DNA of 64,000 bases from Microplitis mediator (GCF_029852145.1 NC_079975.1:12955275-13019274), one strand, 5' to 3'; positions 43,521-54,228 are shown, counted from the stretch's first letter. The notes: generated by a model from the letters alone, not told the origin. Translations and numbers: made by a program.

Positions 43521-44545
43521 GGGGAAGGGGAGGGGGCAAAAGGGGGTAGGGTAGGCAAAACGGGGTACCCCAAAAATTTTATAAAAAAAAAAAATTTTTT
43601 TTTTCGTCTAATTAGTATAAATTCGATATATTTGCGCACATTTAGCCCTACGCATGACACCTGAGGCAAAATGGACCAGCCGAAAATCCTGAATAAATGA
43701 TTCTTTCAAATTTTTATGGTAAAATCAAAAGAAATTTGATATATATCCGCATTTTTAGCCCTACCCATAACACCTAGGGCAAAATGGACCAGCCGAAAAT
43801 TTTTAAAAAATGATTCTTTTATATTTTTATCGTCAAATTAAAAAAAATATAATAAATTAATCCATTTTTCGGCTGATTTGTTATAGCTGGGGCAAATTTT
43901 GCCACTAAAAATATTCGAAAATAATATTTTATTTTTTTATTGATAAAATATTTTAAATAATGCAAAATAATCTGGAATCTAAAAAATCAAAAAACACGTC
44001 TTTTGGGTTCAAAACAATGACAAATAAGGAATACAGAATTGTTTTTTTTCATTAAATAGTAATTAGTAATTAAGCTAGTCGAGAGGAAACGATTTATTAC
44101 ACTTAAAAAAATTTTTCTTGAGTATTATAAAACCAAAAATAGTTGTCAAGAGAAAGGAATACATTCTTAATAATGAAAACAATTAAAAAAAAAAAACAAA
44201 AAAATTATTATTTTTTGGTGGGAAGCCTCTCTGCCCCACAAAAATTTTTTTTTTTTGCCTTTGTATCCACCAATGATGTGAAATGTAATTTTTCTTTATG
44301 TATATTACATATAAAAGATTCAAGTAATAAAATTTGATCAATTTTCAGAAATTTTTTTGTTTCAACTTTTTTTAAGGGTACCCCGTTTTGCCCGCCAAAA
44401 ATTAAAATCTCATTTTTTAACGGCAGCTAAAAATTTTGTCTATTTACCTCGAATATCATTAAAAACAAAAAGATTTAGCGTATTTTAGTCTTTGAAAACT
44501 TAGTATTTCTTTAGGTACCCCCTTTTGCCCCCCCCCCCCCTCCCC
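43521..44545. mobile_element. GGGG-ended element (GGGGCAAAAGGGGG), TA duplication, 1.0 kb
   Basis: GGGGAAGGGGAGGGGGCAAA at left; CCCCCTTTTGCC then a C-run and CTCCCC at right. TA flanks both sides (43519-43520, 44546-44547); the other arm of the host foldback (near 42440-42460) keeps the single-TA empty site. Inner boxes GGGGTACC, ACCAGCCGAAAAT and CTCTGCCCCACAAAAATTTT. A 5'-truncated inverted copy is at 47316-48072. Confidence 0.85.
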
Positions 44546-44662
44546 TATATAAACTTAATTTCATGTTCATAGCAAATCCAAAGTTTTGTTATCGCTTTTA
44601 TTTCTCAAAAATCGATTTTTTTCCCTTGATTTTTTGTTAAGGCCATGATATCGACATAAATG

Positions 44663-45028
44663 CCCGATAAAAAAAGATTTATACAATTGTATAAAATTAT
44701 ATACAAAAAATGGCCCGATCCAATGGTATACAACTGTATAGGAATTGTATACAATTCTATACAAATTGTATACAAGTCTATATAATTATATACAATTTTA
44801 TACAAATTATATACAATTCTATATAATTATATGCAATTCTAAATAATTGCAATATATAGAATTGTATATAATCATATAGAATTGTATACAATTTCTATAC
44901 AAATTATATACAATTGGATCGGGCCATTTTTTCTATCTAATTATATATAGTCTATATATAATTATATATAGTCCATATATAATTGATATATAACTCTATA
45001 CACTTGTATAAAATCTTTTTTCATCGGG
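44663..45028. mobile_element. CCCGATAAAAAAAG element, copy 3 (366 bp), TG duplication
   Basis: CCCGATAAAAAAAGATTTAT to ATAAAATCTTTTTTCATCGGG minus one base; TG at 44661-44662 and 45029-45030. The opposite arm (near 42330) has the uninterrupted GACATGAATGATCATTGG site. The interior is a palindrome of TATACAATTGTATA words. This is the most compact intact member. Confidence 0.85.
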
Positions 45029-45625
45029 TGATCATTGATACTCTAATGAGAATAATAGTTATCTTTTATTTCAACGAGTTTATAGCCAAAAAAGGTAAAA
45101 ATGAATATAGAATTGACAATAAACACAAGTTTAACGTTAAATAACTTTTGAAGGAATTCTTTTATCGAAAATTCATGAGAAAACTTTTTTGTAGAGCGTT
45201 CAATTTCCTATCAGAACATGCTTCCATCAAATTTTTACCCTCATTTGTTTTTGAGAAAAGAACCTAAAAGTCAACAGTCTAAAAATCCCATGTTATTTAA
45301 ATTGGAAATATAAAATGATTTCGGCACAGTTTAATGTGAAAATTAAGAGCCTGTTTGTGTTGGATATTTTTTCTTAGGTCATAAACTAAAGATTCAGGGG
45401 GGCGATCGGTAAATAAAAATCGATTTGGAAAATAACGGACACCCTAATATATATGTTTATTAGGGTGTTTCAAAATAACATTTTTTTTTTTTTTTTCAAG
45501 TCTTATGGTCTTAAAAGTTAGTCTTAGGTATTCAAAAAATTCTCCCAAAAGAGCAGCTCGAAAGCTCAATCCTGCTAAGAGCTCAACGAATATTAATTTT
45601 CTCATTTGAATTACATGTAAAAAAA

Positions 45626-46589
45626 TCGGTCTGTCAGTTGACCCTGCGGGCCAGCCCCAAAACTTCCCGCTGTTTTCGAGCTCAAGAACCTCGAAAACAT
45701 TATTGTGAATACATTTTCGAGCTCTTCGAGCTCGAAAATACTTTTGTATTCTGTTGTTTTCGAAAAAAAAACGTTTTTCACTATTTTTTCTCCAACGATA
45801 TCTCTCAAACGAATTGACCGATTGAGACGGTTAAGGTGGCAATCGACGCGTTTTATCAAGTTCTAAAGCTGATCAAATTTTAAATTCGATTTATCAGGTC
45901 GTTTTTGAGATATTTAAAAAAAAAAAAAAATTTTTTTTTTAATTCTTTCGACAACGGTTTCTCTTGAATGAATGAACCGATTTTGATGGTTGAGGTGGCA
46001 TTCGACGCGGCTTATAAAGCTTTAAAGCTCAGTCGATTTCGGAATCAATCCATCGAGCACATTAAAAGTTATCCAAAAAAAACATTTTTGAAAAAATTTT
46101 ATTTTTGAAATATCTCTGAACGAGCCTTACCGATCAAGCTTAATTTCCCACAGTTTATAGGAATTAATAAGCCGCGTTGAATAACACCTTAAAGTTCAAA
46201 ATCGGTTTATCCGTTCAAAAGATACAGGTATTTACATACGTACGTACGTACATACACTAATGCAAAAAATTAAAGGAGCAGAAAAATTTTATAAATTTTT
46301 TAGTGATTTTTGGAAGGCTGTAACTTGGTGAAAAATGATCGTTTGGAGATTTTAAAAAAAGCATTTTACAGCTTGAAATCTCTAGTTTTGGTGCATTTTT
46401 TTCAAAATTTTTTGCATTAGTGTACATACATACATACATACACTCGGACATCATCTTGAAATTAGTCAGAATAGCTTCCTAGAAGCTCAAAACGTCAAGA
46501 TCTCTTAGAAATTCGATTTTCGTAAGTCGGACCGAAACCAATAACTTCCCGAATTATTGAAAATTTACAATTTTCTGAGCGGGAAGTTA
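45626..46589. mobile_element. ACTTCCCGC element, copy 2
   Basis: From TCGGTCTGTCAGTTGACCCT and GGGCCAGCCCCAAAACTTCC to CTGAGCGGGAAGTT. Inserted in an A-run of the host arm. Carries the 168-bp MITE at 46255-46422 inside a TACG/TACA microsatellite. Confidence 0.7.
46255..46422. mobile_element. 168-bp MITE of the CACTAATGCAAAAAATT family
   Basis: CACTAATGCAAAAAATTAAA at left, TTTTTTGCATTAGTG at right, TA on both sides. It is an internally deleted version of the 2.7-kb element at 59117-61862, sharing the first ~160 bp. Confidence 0.85.
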
Positions 46590-46789
46590 GAAATTTTTTT
46601 TTTGTTTTTTATATATAAAAGTATTAAAAAAATTTGTTTCGAAAATCGACGTACATGGTCTTGTAGGAAATTAAATTCTCTACAAAAAAGCCCATCAGTG
46701 TTTTCTTCGTACAACTACCCAGGTAGGAATCGCCAAGGCTGACTATAGGCCGAGCCTTGGCCCTGTTGTCACTTGCCAAGCTTCGGCAG

Positions 46790-47110
46790 CTGAACATTGG
46801 CCCAAGCCTCGGCCAGGGCTTAGCCTAATGGTTTGATTACGTTAAGCCAAGTCTTGGCAGCTAACCATTGGCCCAAGTCTAGGCCGAGGCTTGGTCCAAT
46901 AGTTTCATTAAATTAAGCCGAGCCTTGGGTAGTGACCATTGGCTCGAGCCTCGGCCAGGGCCAGGCCCGATAGTTTCATTTTTGTTAAATCGAGCCTTGG
47001 CCGCTGACCATTGGCCCAAGGATCAGCCGAGACTGGGTCCGATAGTTTAATTTTTGTCAAAAGCCGAGCCTTGGCAGCTGACCATTGGCCAATGCCTCAG
47101 CCTGGGATAA
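46790..47110. repeat. 72-bp subterminal GC-rich array
   Basis: ACCATTGGCCCAAG-type words at about 46790, 46864, 46937, 47009 and 47080 define five copies of a 72-73 bp unit with GAGCCTTGGCAGCTGACC and a TAGTTTCATT spacer. It lies directly inside the left terminal repeat. Confidence 0.8.
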
Positions 47111-47315
47111 ATTTTTATTTAATATTAAAATTATCAACCTTACATGTATCTATATATATGTATATAGAGAAGACCAGGGCATAACGGTCTACCGCATATA
47201 CGATTAATATCAAGAGTTGAAATTTTCTAAAAAGTAAAATTATTTGATATACAATAATTTTCATTTAATTAGTTATTGCTATGTACAAAACTTTAGTTAA
47301 CATGAAATTTTTATT

Positions 47316-48072
47316 TTTGACGGGCAAAATGGCGTATCCTTTAAAAAAGTTGAAAAAAAAAATTTCTGAAAGTTGATCAAATTTTATTAAATTCAAATTT
47401 TTTATATGTATTATACACAAAGAAAAATTACATTTCACATCATTGGTGGATACGAAGGAAAAAAAAAAAATTTTTTTGTGGGGCAGAGAGGCCCTCCTCC
47501 AAAAAATGATAATTTTTTTTTTTTAAATTGTTTTCATCATTAAGAATGTATTTCTTCCTCTTGACAATTATTTTTGGTTTTATAATACTCAAAAAAAATT
47601 TTTTTAGGTGTAATAAATCGTTTCCCCTCGATTAGCTTAATTACTAATTGTTATTTAAAAAAAAAAACAATTCTATATTTGTTATTTGTCATTATTGTGA
47701 ACCCAAAAAACGTGTTTTTTGATTTTTTAGATTACAGATTATTTTGCATTATTTCAAAAATTTTATCAATCAAAAAATAAAATATTATTTTCGAATATTT
47801 TTAGTGGCCGAATTTGCCCCAGCTATAAAGAATCAGCCGAAAAATGAATTAATATATGAATTTTTTTTAATTTGACGATAAAAATATGAAAGAATCATTT
47901 ATTCAGAATTTTCGGATGGTCCGTTTTCCCCCGGTGTCATGCGTAGTGTTAAAAATGCGCAAATATATCGGATTTATAGCAAGTAGACAAAAAAAAAAAA
48001 TTTTTTTTTTTTTAATATTTTGGGGGTACTCCGTTTAGCCTACCCTGCCCCCTTTTGCCCCCCCCCCCTTCC
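47316..48072. mobile_element. Truncated inverted copy of the GGGGCAAAAGGGGG element
   Basis: Reverse complement of about 43523-44395: shares TTGGTGGATACGAAGG, TTGTGGGGCAGAGAGGC and the C-run end. The end corresponding to 44396-44545 is missing. The sister host copy (near 53920-53945) lacks this insertion. Confidence 0.75.
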
Positions 48073-48283
48073 TTAGTAGTGCTTCTTGATCTTACTCTTA
48101 ATTTATTCATTTATATCAAATCATAAAATTACAAATTAATAAAAATATGTCATCACTCATCAGACAATTTTGTTCATTAAATAAAACTACATTTAACTTC
48201 ATCTTTACGATTTAATATTTTTGAATTAAATTGTATTTAAATAATTAACAAGCACAAAAGTCATGATTATCTGGACATCAGAT

Positions 48284-48354
48284 TTAGCACAGTGGATAGC
48301 GTCCCGGTCTAGTAATCAGAAGGATCTCAGTTCGAACCCCGGTAGCCCTCAAAT
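48284..48354 (+). tRNA. tRNA-like sequence, copy A
   Basis: TTTAGCACAGTGGATAGCGT (A box) and CAGTTCGAACCCC (B box) with about 30 bases between. Same sequence at 54158-54228 in the sister element. A tRNA-derived part of the element rather than a working tRNA gene. Confidence 0.5.
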
Positions 48355-48484
48355 AATTTTATTCGTTATTTCCCATTAATTCAGTAATTAGTTAATTACA
48401 CTTCAATGTAATATCGATAAAAGTGTGATCAAACTTTTTTTAAATTATATTTATTAATTTAAATAATAATATTTTAGATCGAGC

Positions 48485-48765
48485 ATCGGGTGAGCCTTAG
48501 ATTTTTTGCTTCCCGAGGTTTAGCCGAGGCTTGATTTTTTGTTTCCCAAGCCTTGGCCAAGGCTCAATTTTTCGTTTCCCAAGACTCGGCCGAGGCTTGA
48601 TATTTTGTTCCTCAAGGCTTGGGACATGGACATCATCCAAGGCTTGGACCAATGCCCACCCAATGGTTCAGCCAAGGCTTGACCAAGGCTTGCGCCAAGG
48701 CTCGGGGTTCTAGCATGACGACTGTCCAATGCCTGGTCCGAGCCTTGGCCAATGGTCCCTTCCTA
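48485..48765. repeat. Right subterminal GGCTTGG array
   Basis: Words such as GCCGAGGCTTGATTTTTTGTTTCC (shorter forms too), CCAAGGCTTGG and GACCAAGGCTTG recur before the right terminal repeat, mirroring the left array. Confidence 0.7.
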
Positions 48766-48784
48766 CCAGGGTAACATAAAAAAA

Positions 48785-49376
48785 TCTGTCCATCGGTTGA
48801 CCCTGCGGGCCAGCCCCAAAACTTCCCGCTGTTTTCGAGCTCCTCGAGCTCGAAAACATTGTTGTGGATACACTTTCGAGCTCGAAAATACTTTTGTGTG
48901 CCATTGTTTTCGAAAAAAACCGATTTTAGCATTTCTTTCTCCCACGATATCTCAGGAACGAATTGACCGATTTTGATGGTTGAGGTGGCAATCGGCGTAT
49001 TTTATTGAGTTCTAGAGCTGATAAAATTTTGAAATTGTTTGGTTCAGTTGTTTCGAAGATATTCGCAAAAAACCGTTTTTTACCATTTCTTTCTTCCGCG
49101 ATAACTCTCGAACGAATACTCCGATTGAGATGGCTAGCGCGACAATCGACGCGTTTTATTACGTTCTAGAGCTGATTAGATCGTTTCTGAGAAATCAATA
49201 AAAAACTAAACAAAAAAAACATTTTTTTTCCGTAATTCGCCAATATTTTCGAGTCTACTCGATCAAATGATTTAAAATTTACAAAAAAGTTGATGGCCAA
49301 CAAGCTCTTTCGATTGTCGCCTTAACCATCCAGATCGGTTCACTAGTTAAAAAGTTAAAAAGAGTTTATATACATG

Positions 49377-49460
<84 letters not shown>

Positions 49461-49612
49461 GACACTCGGACATCATTCTGAAAATAGTCAGAATAGCTTC
49501 CCAGGACCTCAAAACGTCGAAATCTGATGAAATTTAGATTTTCGCAAATCGGGGTGAAAACAATAACTTCCCGAATTTTTCGAAAATCGTCGATTTTCTT
49601 AGCGGAAAGTTA
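48785..49612. mobile_element. ACTTCCCGC element, copy 3
   Basis: GACCCTGCGGGCCAGCCCCA, AACTTCCCGCTGTTTTCGAG at left; ATTTTCTTAGCGGAAAGTT at right. Lies in an A-run of the host foldback, whose opposite arm has an uninterrupted A-run. Holds the (AC)n run at 49379-49457. Confidence 0.7.
49379..49457. repeat. (AC)n microsatellite
   Basis: About 38 CA dinucleotides. The other two copies of the host family have GT or TACG/TACA runs at the corresponding place, so a microsatellite seed is part of the element. Confidence 0.95.
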
Positions 49613-50295
49613 AAAAGTTATGAAGCTTGAAACAATAGTGAATTGAAAAACTTAACGTAAACATAATTTCCGGAATAATTACGTGTACATGTTTATACAG
49701 TGAATCTATATACTATGTATAATCAGTAAGGTGTTTTAAAAAGGTTTCTGAGATCCAACTTATTTTCCGTATCAATTTCGAAAGAAAAATATTTTTTTTA
49801 AGAATTAAAATTTTTTTCTTACTGTATTTTTAAATTGAAAAGAAAGTTCTGTTTTCAAACTAAGGAAAATTTTTTCCATGTGTTCAAAAAAAAATTGACA
49901 GTTAACATGGGCTTAGATGAAAAAATTTTAATTTCTATCAAAAAACTGTTCAATATAATGAAAACATGAAGTTATACTATTTAATATAGTTTAAAGCTTC
50001 ATAACTTTTTTTCTGTTAGTTCTCCGGAGAAAACACTCAGAAGCTTCTTTGTAGAGAATTTAATTTCTATAAGACTATGCACTTTGATTTTCGAAAAAAA
50101 ATTTTTTTAATACTTTTATTTTTAAAGAACAAAAAAAAAATTTTTTTACATGCAATTTGAATGGGAAAATGAATATACGTTGAGCTCTTAGTAGAATTGA
50201 GATTTCGAGCTGCTCTTTTGGGAGGATTTTTTCTATACCTAAGACTAACTTTTGAGACCAAAAGAAAAAATTTTTTTTCTTGTGAAACACCCTCA

Positions 50296-51009
50296 TGTTT
50301 ATATGATCATTTAAAAACTTTTTTTCCTGGAAATATTTTTCTGTAAGTGATAGAAAGTAAAAAATGATCAATGAACCCTTAAGTTATCACCTACGTATGT
50401 ATAAATTACAAGTAAATATACAATTTTTAAAGCTGCATATCTCTCAAATTGAATTTTCTAAACAATAATGACAAAAAATATTGTATGGCATATACGGCCG
50501 CTCAGTGTCGGTTACCCGATTGTCTGAATTCAGACAATCTCGATTTTACGATATTATTAGCCTTCTTTTTGTGACGCTATTTTACAAAAATGAGTCTAAT
50601 AACCGTCCTCGGCTTCATCTCGGACATCATCATTACATTCGTTTTCGTAAATTCACGCTACAAACTTTAAGCTTGTATCGCAACATTGGAATTGTCGATA
50701 AAGCGCCACTTTGCGACCTTATGACATAAATATCTATTAACGGAAACCTATACAATAATTTTTGCACACCCCAAGCGCGAAAGCGCTGAGGGTGCTTTAC
50801 CAACGGTTTTTTTTTCAACTATTTTATTCACACAAAAATATTTCTACACTCTTTTAATTACATCAAAATATAATTTTTTGTCGTAGATAACAAACTTGAG
50901 TCTTAAAAATTTTTTCAATATTCAACAATCATTTATCAATAAATTTTAGCCGTTGTAAAGTAACTGAAAGTTTTCAATCCTTTAATTTTTGAGTGATGTG
51001 TATTTAGTT
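50296..51009 (-). other. 3' flank and probable 3' UTR of the LRR gene
   Basis: Downstream, on the minus strand, of the stop at 51010. An AATAAA signal lies at 50823-50828 (read on the minus strand), about 180 bases past the stop, a plausible 3' end. The rest, including 50480-50800, is unique moderate-AT DNA with no supported gene. Confidence 0.45.
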
Positions 51010-51700
51010 TTAGTTATCATTACTCGAGGCGCGATTGTAAAAAGCTCTAGAAAAGCTTGCAGGACTTCGTCGTCCACAGAAGAAGAATCCTCGTCGCCAA
51101 AGAAGAAATAATGTAAGTGCAACAGGAAGAGCTAGAAGAAGACCGATTAATATGCCAACGAGAATTGCCGCATCACGTTCAGGTTGAGCTCCATAACGAT
51201 CGAGACATCGTAATCTTTTATGCGCTAGTGATGTCAAATTTTTACCAGCATGTTCCGGAGGTGCAGTGCAAAATAATTTATCAACATCTTCTTCCATTAA
51301 AGTCTTTCCAAACGTAGGAAGAAGCTGGGTAATCTGATGATAGAAAAGATTAGTGAGCTATATACAATTAAAAATTATTTAAATAAATGTAGTAATTTAC
51401 CAAATATTGATTTTCGCAATCACAGCTCCAATCGTTATTAACTAGATTTAATTTTTCTAGCTTGTACCACATTCCCAATAAATTTGCAGATAAATATTTT
51501 AAAGCATTATTAGATATATCAAGTTTCTTCAAAGGAGGCCAAAATGCACCATGAATATTCTATAAATATTAAATAAATAATATTTATTTTTCATTTAATT
51601 GTATAATTATACGTTACATTGTAAATCATCTGCGGAGTAATGGTGAATTGAATCCGGAATGAACGCGGCGGGGTAGATAACTGTTTATTTATTGAAACCC
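51010..51700 (-). CDS. 3' end of a leucine-rich-repeat single-pass membrane protein gene
   Basis: Three exons in one frame: 51700-51618 (83 bp), 51559-51401 (159 bp) and 51333-51010 (stop TAA). Introns of 58 and 67 bp have GT...AG ends and their phases agree. The middle exon encodes LRRs (PPLKKLDISNNALKYL, KLEKLNLVNNDW), then an LRR C-terminal cap begins WSCDCENQYL and continues in the last exon with two more cysteines (KLFC, LRCLD). A hydrophobic helix (AAILVGILIGLLLALPVALT) followed by a basic stop-transfer segment (LWRRGFFFCGRR) and a short tail make it a type I surface protein. The N-terminal exons lie upstream, probably beyond inserted elements. Exact orthologue not identified. Probably cell adhesion or signalling, by family. 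Confidence 0.8.
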
Positions 51701-52029
51701 CTGAGAGTGAAATTTACTTCGAAGGGGATCCCAAAGAGGAGAGTACGATGGGCCCAGACTTGGCCCAACTCTGTAGAACCCTCGGCCAAGCTTGTAAGCC
51801 AGTCTTGGCCCAGCCTTGGTAGAAGTCTGAAATAATAATCTCGGGCCAAGCCTGGTTGCCAGACCTGGCCCATGCTCGGGGATTTATTAAATTCAAAAAT
51901 AAAAATTTATATTATTATAAACCTTTTAGAGTACATAATCATTCACGTTTAAATTATTTAAGTGAGGAGATGATGTTAAAAAACTCGGTGAGAATTCTGC
52001 TGGTTTCTTCAAATAGTATACATCTACTA
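51701..52029 (-). other. Intron of the LRR gene with GGCCAAGCC repeat; possible upstream exon
   Basis: 51735-51890 holds GGCCAAGC/CTTGGCCC words like the subterminal arrays of the 46718 family, so an element fragment sits in the intron. At about 51935-52024 the minus strand is open and reads PAEFSPSFLTSSPHLNNLNV, LRR-like, followed by a possible GT donor. This could be another exon cut off by the element inserted at 52030, but phase does not clearly fit and I am unsure. Confidence 0.35.
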
Positions 52030-52387
52030 CCCAGGTGGGAATCGCCAAGGCTGACTATAAGCCTTGGCCCTGTTGTCACTTGCCAAGCTTCGGCAGCTGA
52101 CCATTAGGCCAAGACTCGGTCAGGGCTTGGTTTGGCCCAATAGTTTGATTACGTTAAGCCAATATACATGTACATAGAGAAGACCAGGGCATAACGGTCC
52201 ACCGAGTATACAATTTATATCAAGAGTTGAAATTTTCAAAAACGTAAAATTATTTGATATATCCCGATGAAAAAAGATTTTATACAATTGTATAGAATTA
52301 TATATCAATTATATATGGACTATATATAATTATATATAGACTATTTATAATTGGATAAAAAAAATGGCCCGATCCAATTGTATACAG

Positions 52388-53591
52388 TGAAACGAAGTTG
52401 AGGTCCACCCCTCTAGTAGGGATGAATCAACCGTCCGTTACCCATTCAAATTAAATGGGCCCGTGTCCCTTTTAGCTAGTAAGCTAATTATTTGGTAACT
52501 GATCCTGGTGTTACCCGGTTCGTAAGGACCAGACGACCGGTTGGCCATACATTTATATATGCAAAAGGCATATAAAGGATCGGGAGTCGTGGGGCATGTT
52601 ATAGAGTAGTAAAGAAAGAGAAGATAGACTACAGGTGTTTGCAAATAAGCCAAACTAGTGAGAAGCACAAAAAATTACGGAAGGTATAATAATAGTGTTA
52701 TTATACTTACCTGTGAGGTGTTGGTTCACTGGTATCGATGAATGAGAGCAATAAATAATTAAGACAATTGTGAGCTCTGTATCACAATTGTCTGGTACGG
52801 CTACAAGCAGGTATTGTAGGTGATTATCGCGGCAGGTACGCGCTTCTGTAAGCAGGTATTACAGGATAAATCGCGGCAGGTACGCGCTTCCACAAGCAGG
52901 TATTGTGGGATAATATCGTGGCAGGTACACGCTTCTACAAGCAGGTATTGTAGGAAAATATCGCGGCAGGTACGCGCTTCCACAAGCAGGTATTGTGGGA
53001 AAAGGTCGTGGCAGGTACACGCTTCTACAAGCAGGTATTGTAGGAAAAGGATGTAGCAGGTATACATCCTACGGGGTTACCGTCTTCTATAGGCAGGTAC
53101 TATAGGCTAGGATGAGGATACAGCAGGTATGCACCTCTACGGGGTTGCCGTCTTCTACAGGAAGGTATGTAGGCTAGGAAGTGTAGCAGGTATACACGAG
53201 AATAATCATTGAAGTTAATGATTATTCTATTAATTAAAAAGTATGCTTAAATACACTGAATACTCAGGCGTAGACAGGTAATTAAAAGTTAAAAGAAAGA
53301 GTTAAAAAGAATAAACTGTATTTATTATAAATTCATAGTGGTAATAGAGTTGAGAAATTAGATAAAGCTGAATAATAATCGGCGCGCAGGCCTTTTTATA
53401 GATTCACGTCGATGCTTATGCGTCGACGTGATGCGCATCCCTTCCATTAAAAATACAAATGGAGAGGGATTATTAAATAATAATAATAATTAAGTATAGT
53501 CTAGCGGGTAAACCAGGTAACACGTAGTAACTTCCCAGTGTAACTGCCTATTATCATGGTATGATAATGAGGATTTATAAACCTCGTTACA
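52388..53591. mobile_element. Solo LTR (1204 bp) with ACAG duplication and internal 45-bp repeats
   Basis: TGAAACGAAGTTGAGG start, ATAAACCTCGTTACA end, ACAG at 52384-52387 and 53592-53595. Contains a TATAAAGG-like box (52573), possible signals and a block of tandem repeats. Without it the host arm reads through as in the other CCCGAT elements. No coding sequence supported. Confidence 0.75.
52805..53200. repeat. 45-bp tandem repeat within the LTR
   Basis: AAGCAGGTATTGTAGG-type starts at 52805, 52850, 52894, 52939, 52984 and 53029 give a 45-bp period, six good copies, then more diverged units to about 53200 (CAGGTATACATCCTACGGGG). Open frames on both strands here are by-products of a 15-codon unit. 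Confidence 0.9.
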
Positions 53592-54157
53592 ACAGTTTGT
53601 ATAGAAAATTGTATACAATTCTATACAAATTGTTTACAATTCTATATAATTATATACAATTCTATATATTGCAATTATATAGAAATGTATATAATTATAT
53701 AGAATTGTATATAATTTGTATAAATTTGTATATAATTATATAGACTTGTATACAATTTGTGTAGAATCGTATACAATTTCTATACAAATTGTATACAATT
53801 GGATCGGGCCATTTTTTGTATATAATTTTATACAATTGTATAAAATCTTTTTTCATCGGGTATACAATAATTTTCATTTAATTAGTTATTGCTATGTACA
53901 AAACTTTAGTTAACATAAATGTTAAAGTTCAATAAACAAAATAGTAGTGCTACTTGATCTTACTCTTAATTTATTCATTTATATCAAATCATGAAATTAA
54001 AAATTAATAAATATGTGTCATTACTCATCAGACAGTTTTAAATTCATTAAATAAAATTACATTTCCCTTCATCTTTACGATCTAATATTTCTGAATTAAA
54101 TTGTATTTAAATAATTAACAAGCAAAAAAATCATGATTATCTGAACATCAGATTTAG

Positions 54158-54228
54158 CACAGTGGATAGCGTCCCGGCCTAGTAATTAGAAGGATCTCAG
54201 TTCAAACCCCTATAGCCCCCAAATAATT
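54158..54228 (+). tRNA. tRNA-like sequence, copy B
   Basis: Nearly identical to 48284-48354 (TTTAGCACAGTGGATAGCGT; CAGTTCAAACCCC), carried by the sister element. Not a working tRNA gene by stem pairing. Confidence 0.5.

Larger units (their letters stand above)
41914..45447. mobile_element. TTAGGGTGTCCG foldback element with four nested elements (3.5 kb)
   Basis: TTAGGGTGTCCGTTATTTCC is inverted at the right end (AAATAACGGACACCCTAA). Arms (41914-42466 and 43500-43520 plus 44546-45447, minus insertions) are near-identical and include CTCTACAAAAAAG and TTCGGCACAGTTTAATG words. Insertions sit at 42469-43204, 43205-43499, 43521-44545 and 44663-45028. The host is non-coding. Confidence 0.85.
46718..48771. 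mobile_element. CCCTGG/CCCAGG-ended GGCC-rich element, copy 1, TA duplication
   Basis: Left end CCCAGGTAGGAATCGCCAAG, right end inverted CCCTGGTAGGAAGGGACCAT. TA at 46716-46717 and 48772-48773; the opposite arm of the host foldback shows the empty site GAACTAACAGAAAAAAA. Both ends carry arrays of GGCTTGGCC/GGCCAAGCC words. The middle holds a nested fragment (47316-48072) and a tRNA-like sequence. Sister copy: 52030-54608. Confidence 0.8.
45460..50295. mobile_element. TTAGGGTGTTTC foldback element with three nested elements (4.8 kb)
   Basis: Left arm pieces 45460-45625, 46590-46717 and right arm 49613-50295 are inverted copies (GAGCAGCTCGAAAGCTCAAT against ATTGAGATTTCGAGCTGCTC; TTGTAGAGAATTTAATTTC). 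Ends TTAGGGTGTTTCAAAA and TGTGAAACACCCTCA. Insertions: 45626-46589, 46718-48771, 48785-49612. It starts only about 12 bases after the preceding foldback. Confidence 0.75.
52263..53860. mobile_element. CCCGATGAAAAAAG element, copy 4, carrying a solo LTR
   Basis: CCCGATGAAAAAAGATTTTA to TAAAATCTTTTTTCATCGGG, with TATACAATTGTATA-type palindromic arms. The empty site is seen in the sister element near 47255 (TTGATATACAATAATTTT). Target duplication is obscured by TATA context. Host for the LTR at 52388-53591. Confidence 0.8.

Noticed and set aside
48284..48354. Functional tRNA genes at 11515, 19655, 42738, 48284 and 54158
   Set aside because: A and B boxes are present but acceptor and anticodon stems pair poorly, and several copies lie at corresponding places in repeated elements.
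50481..50818. Overlapping 60-80 codon frames in unique DNA downstream of the LRR gene
   Set aside because: No recognisable domain, start context or splice structure; frames on both strands overlap and look like chance.
52805..53200. Regular 45-bp repeats resembling a CRISPR array
   Set aside because: There is no repeat/unique-spacer alternation; the whole unit repeats. The context is a eukaryotic LTR with target duplications.
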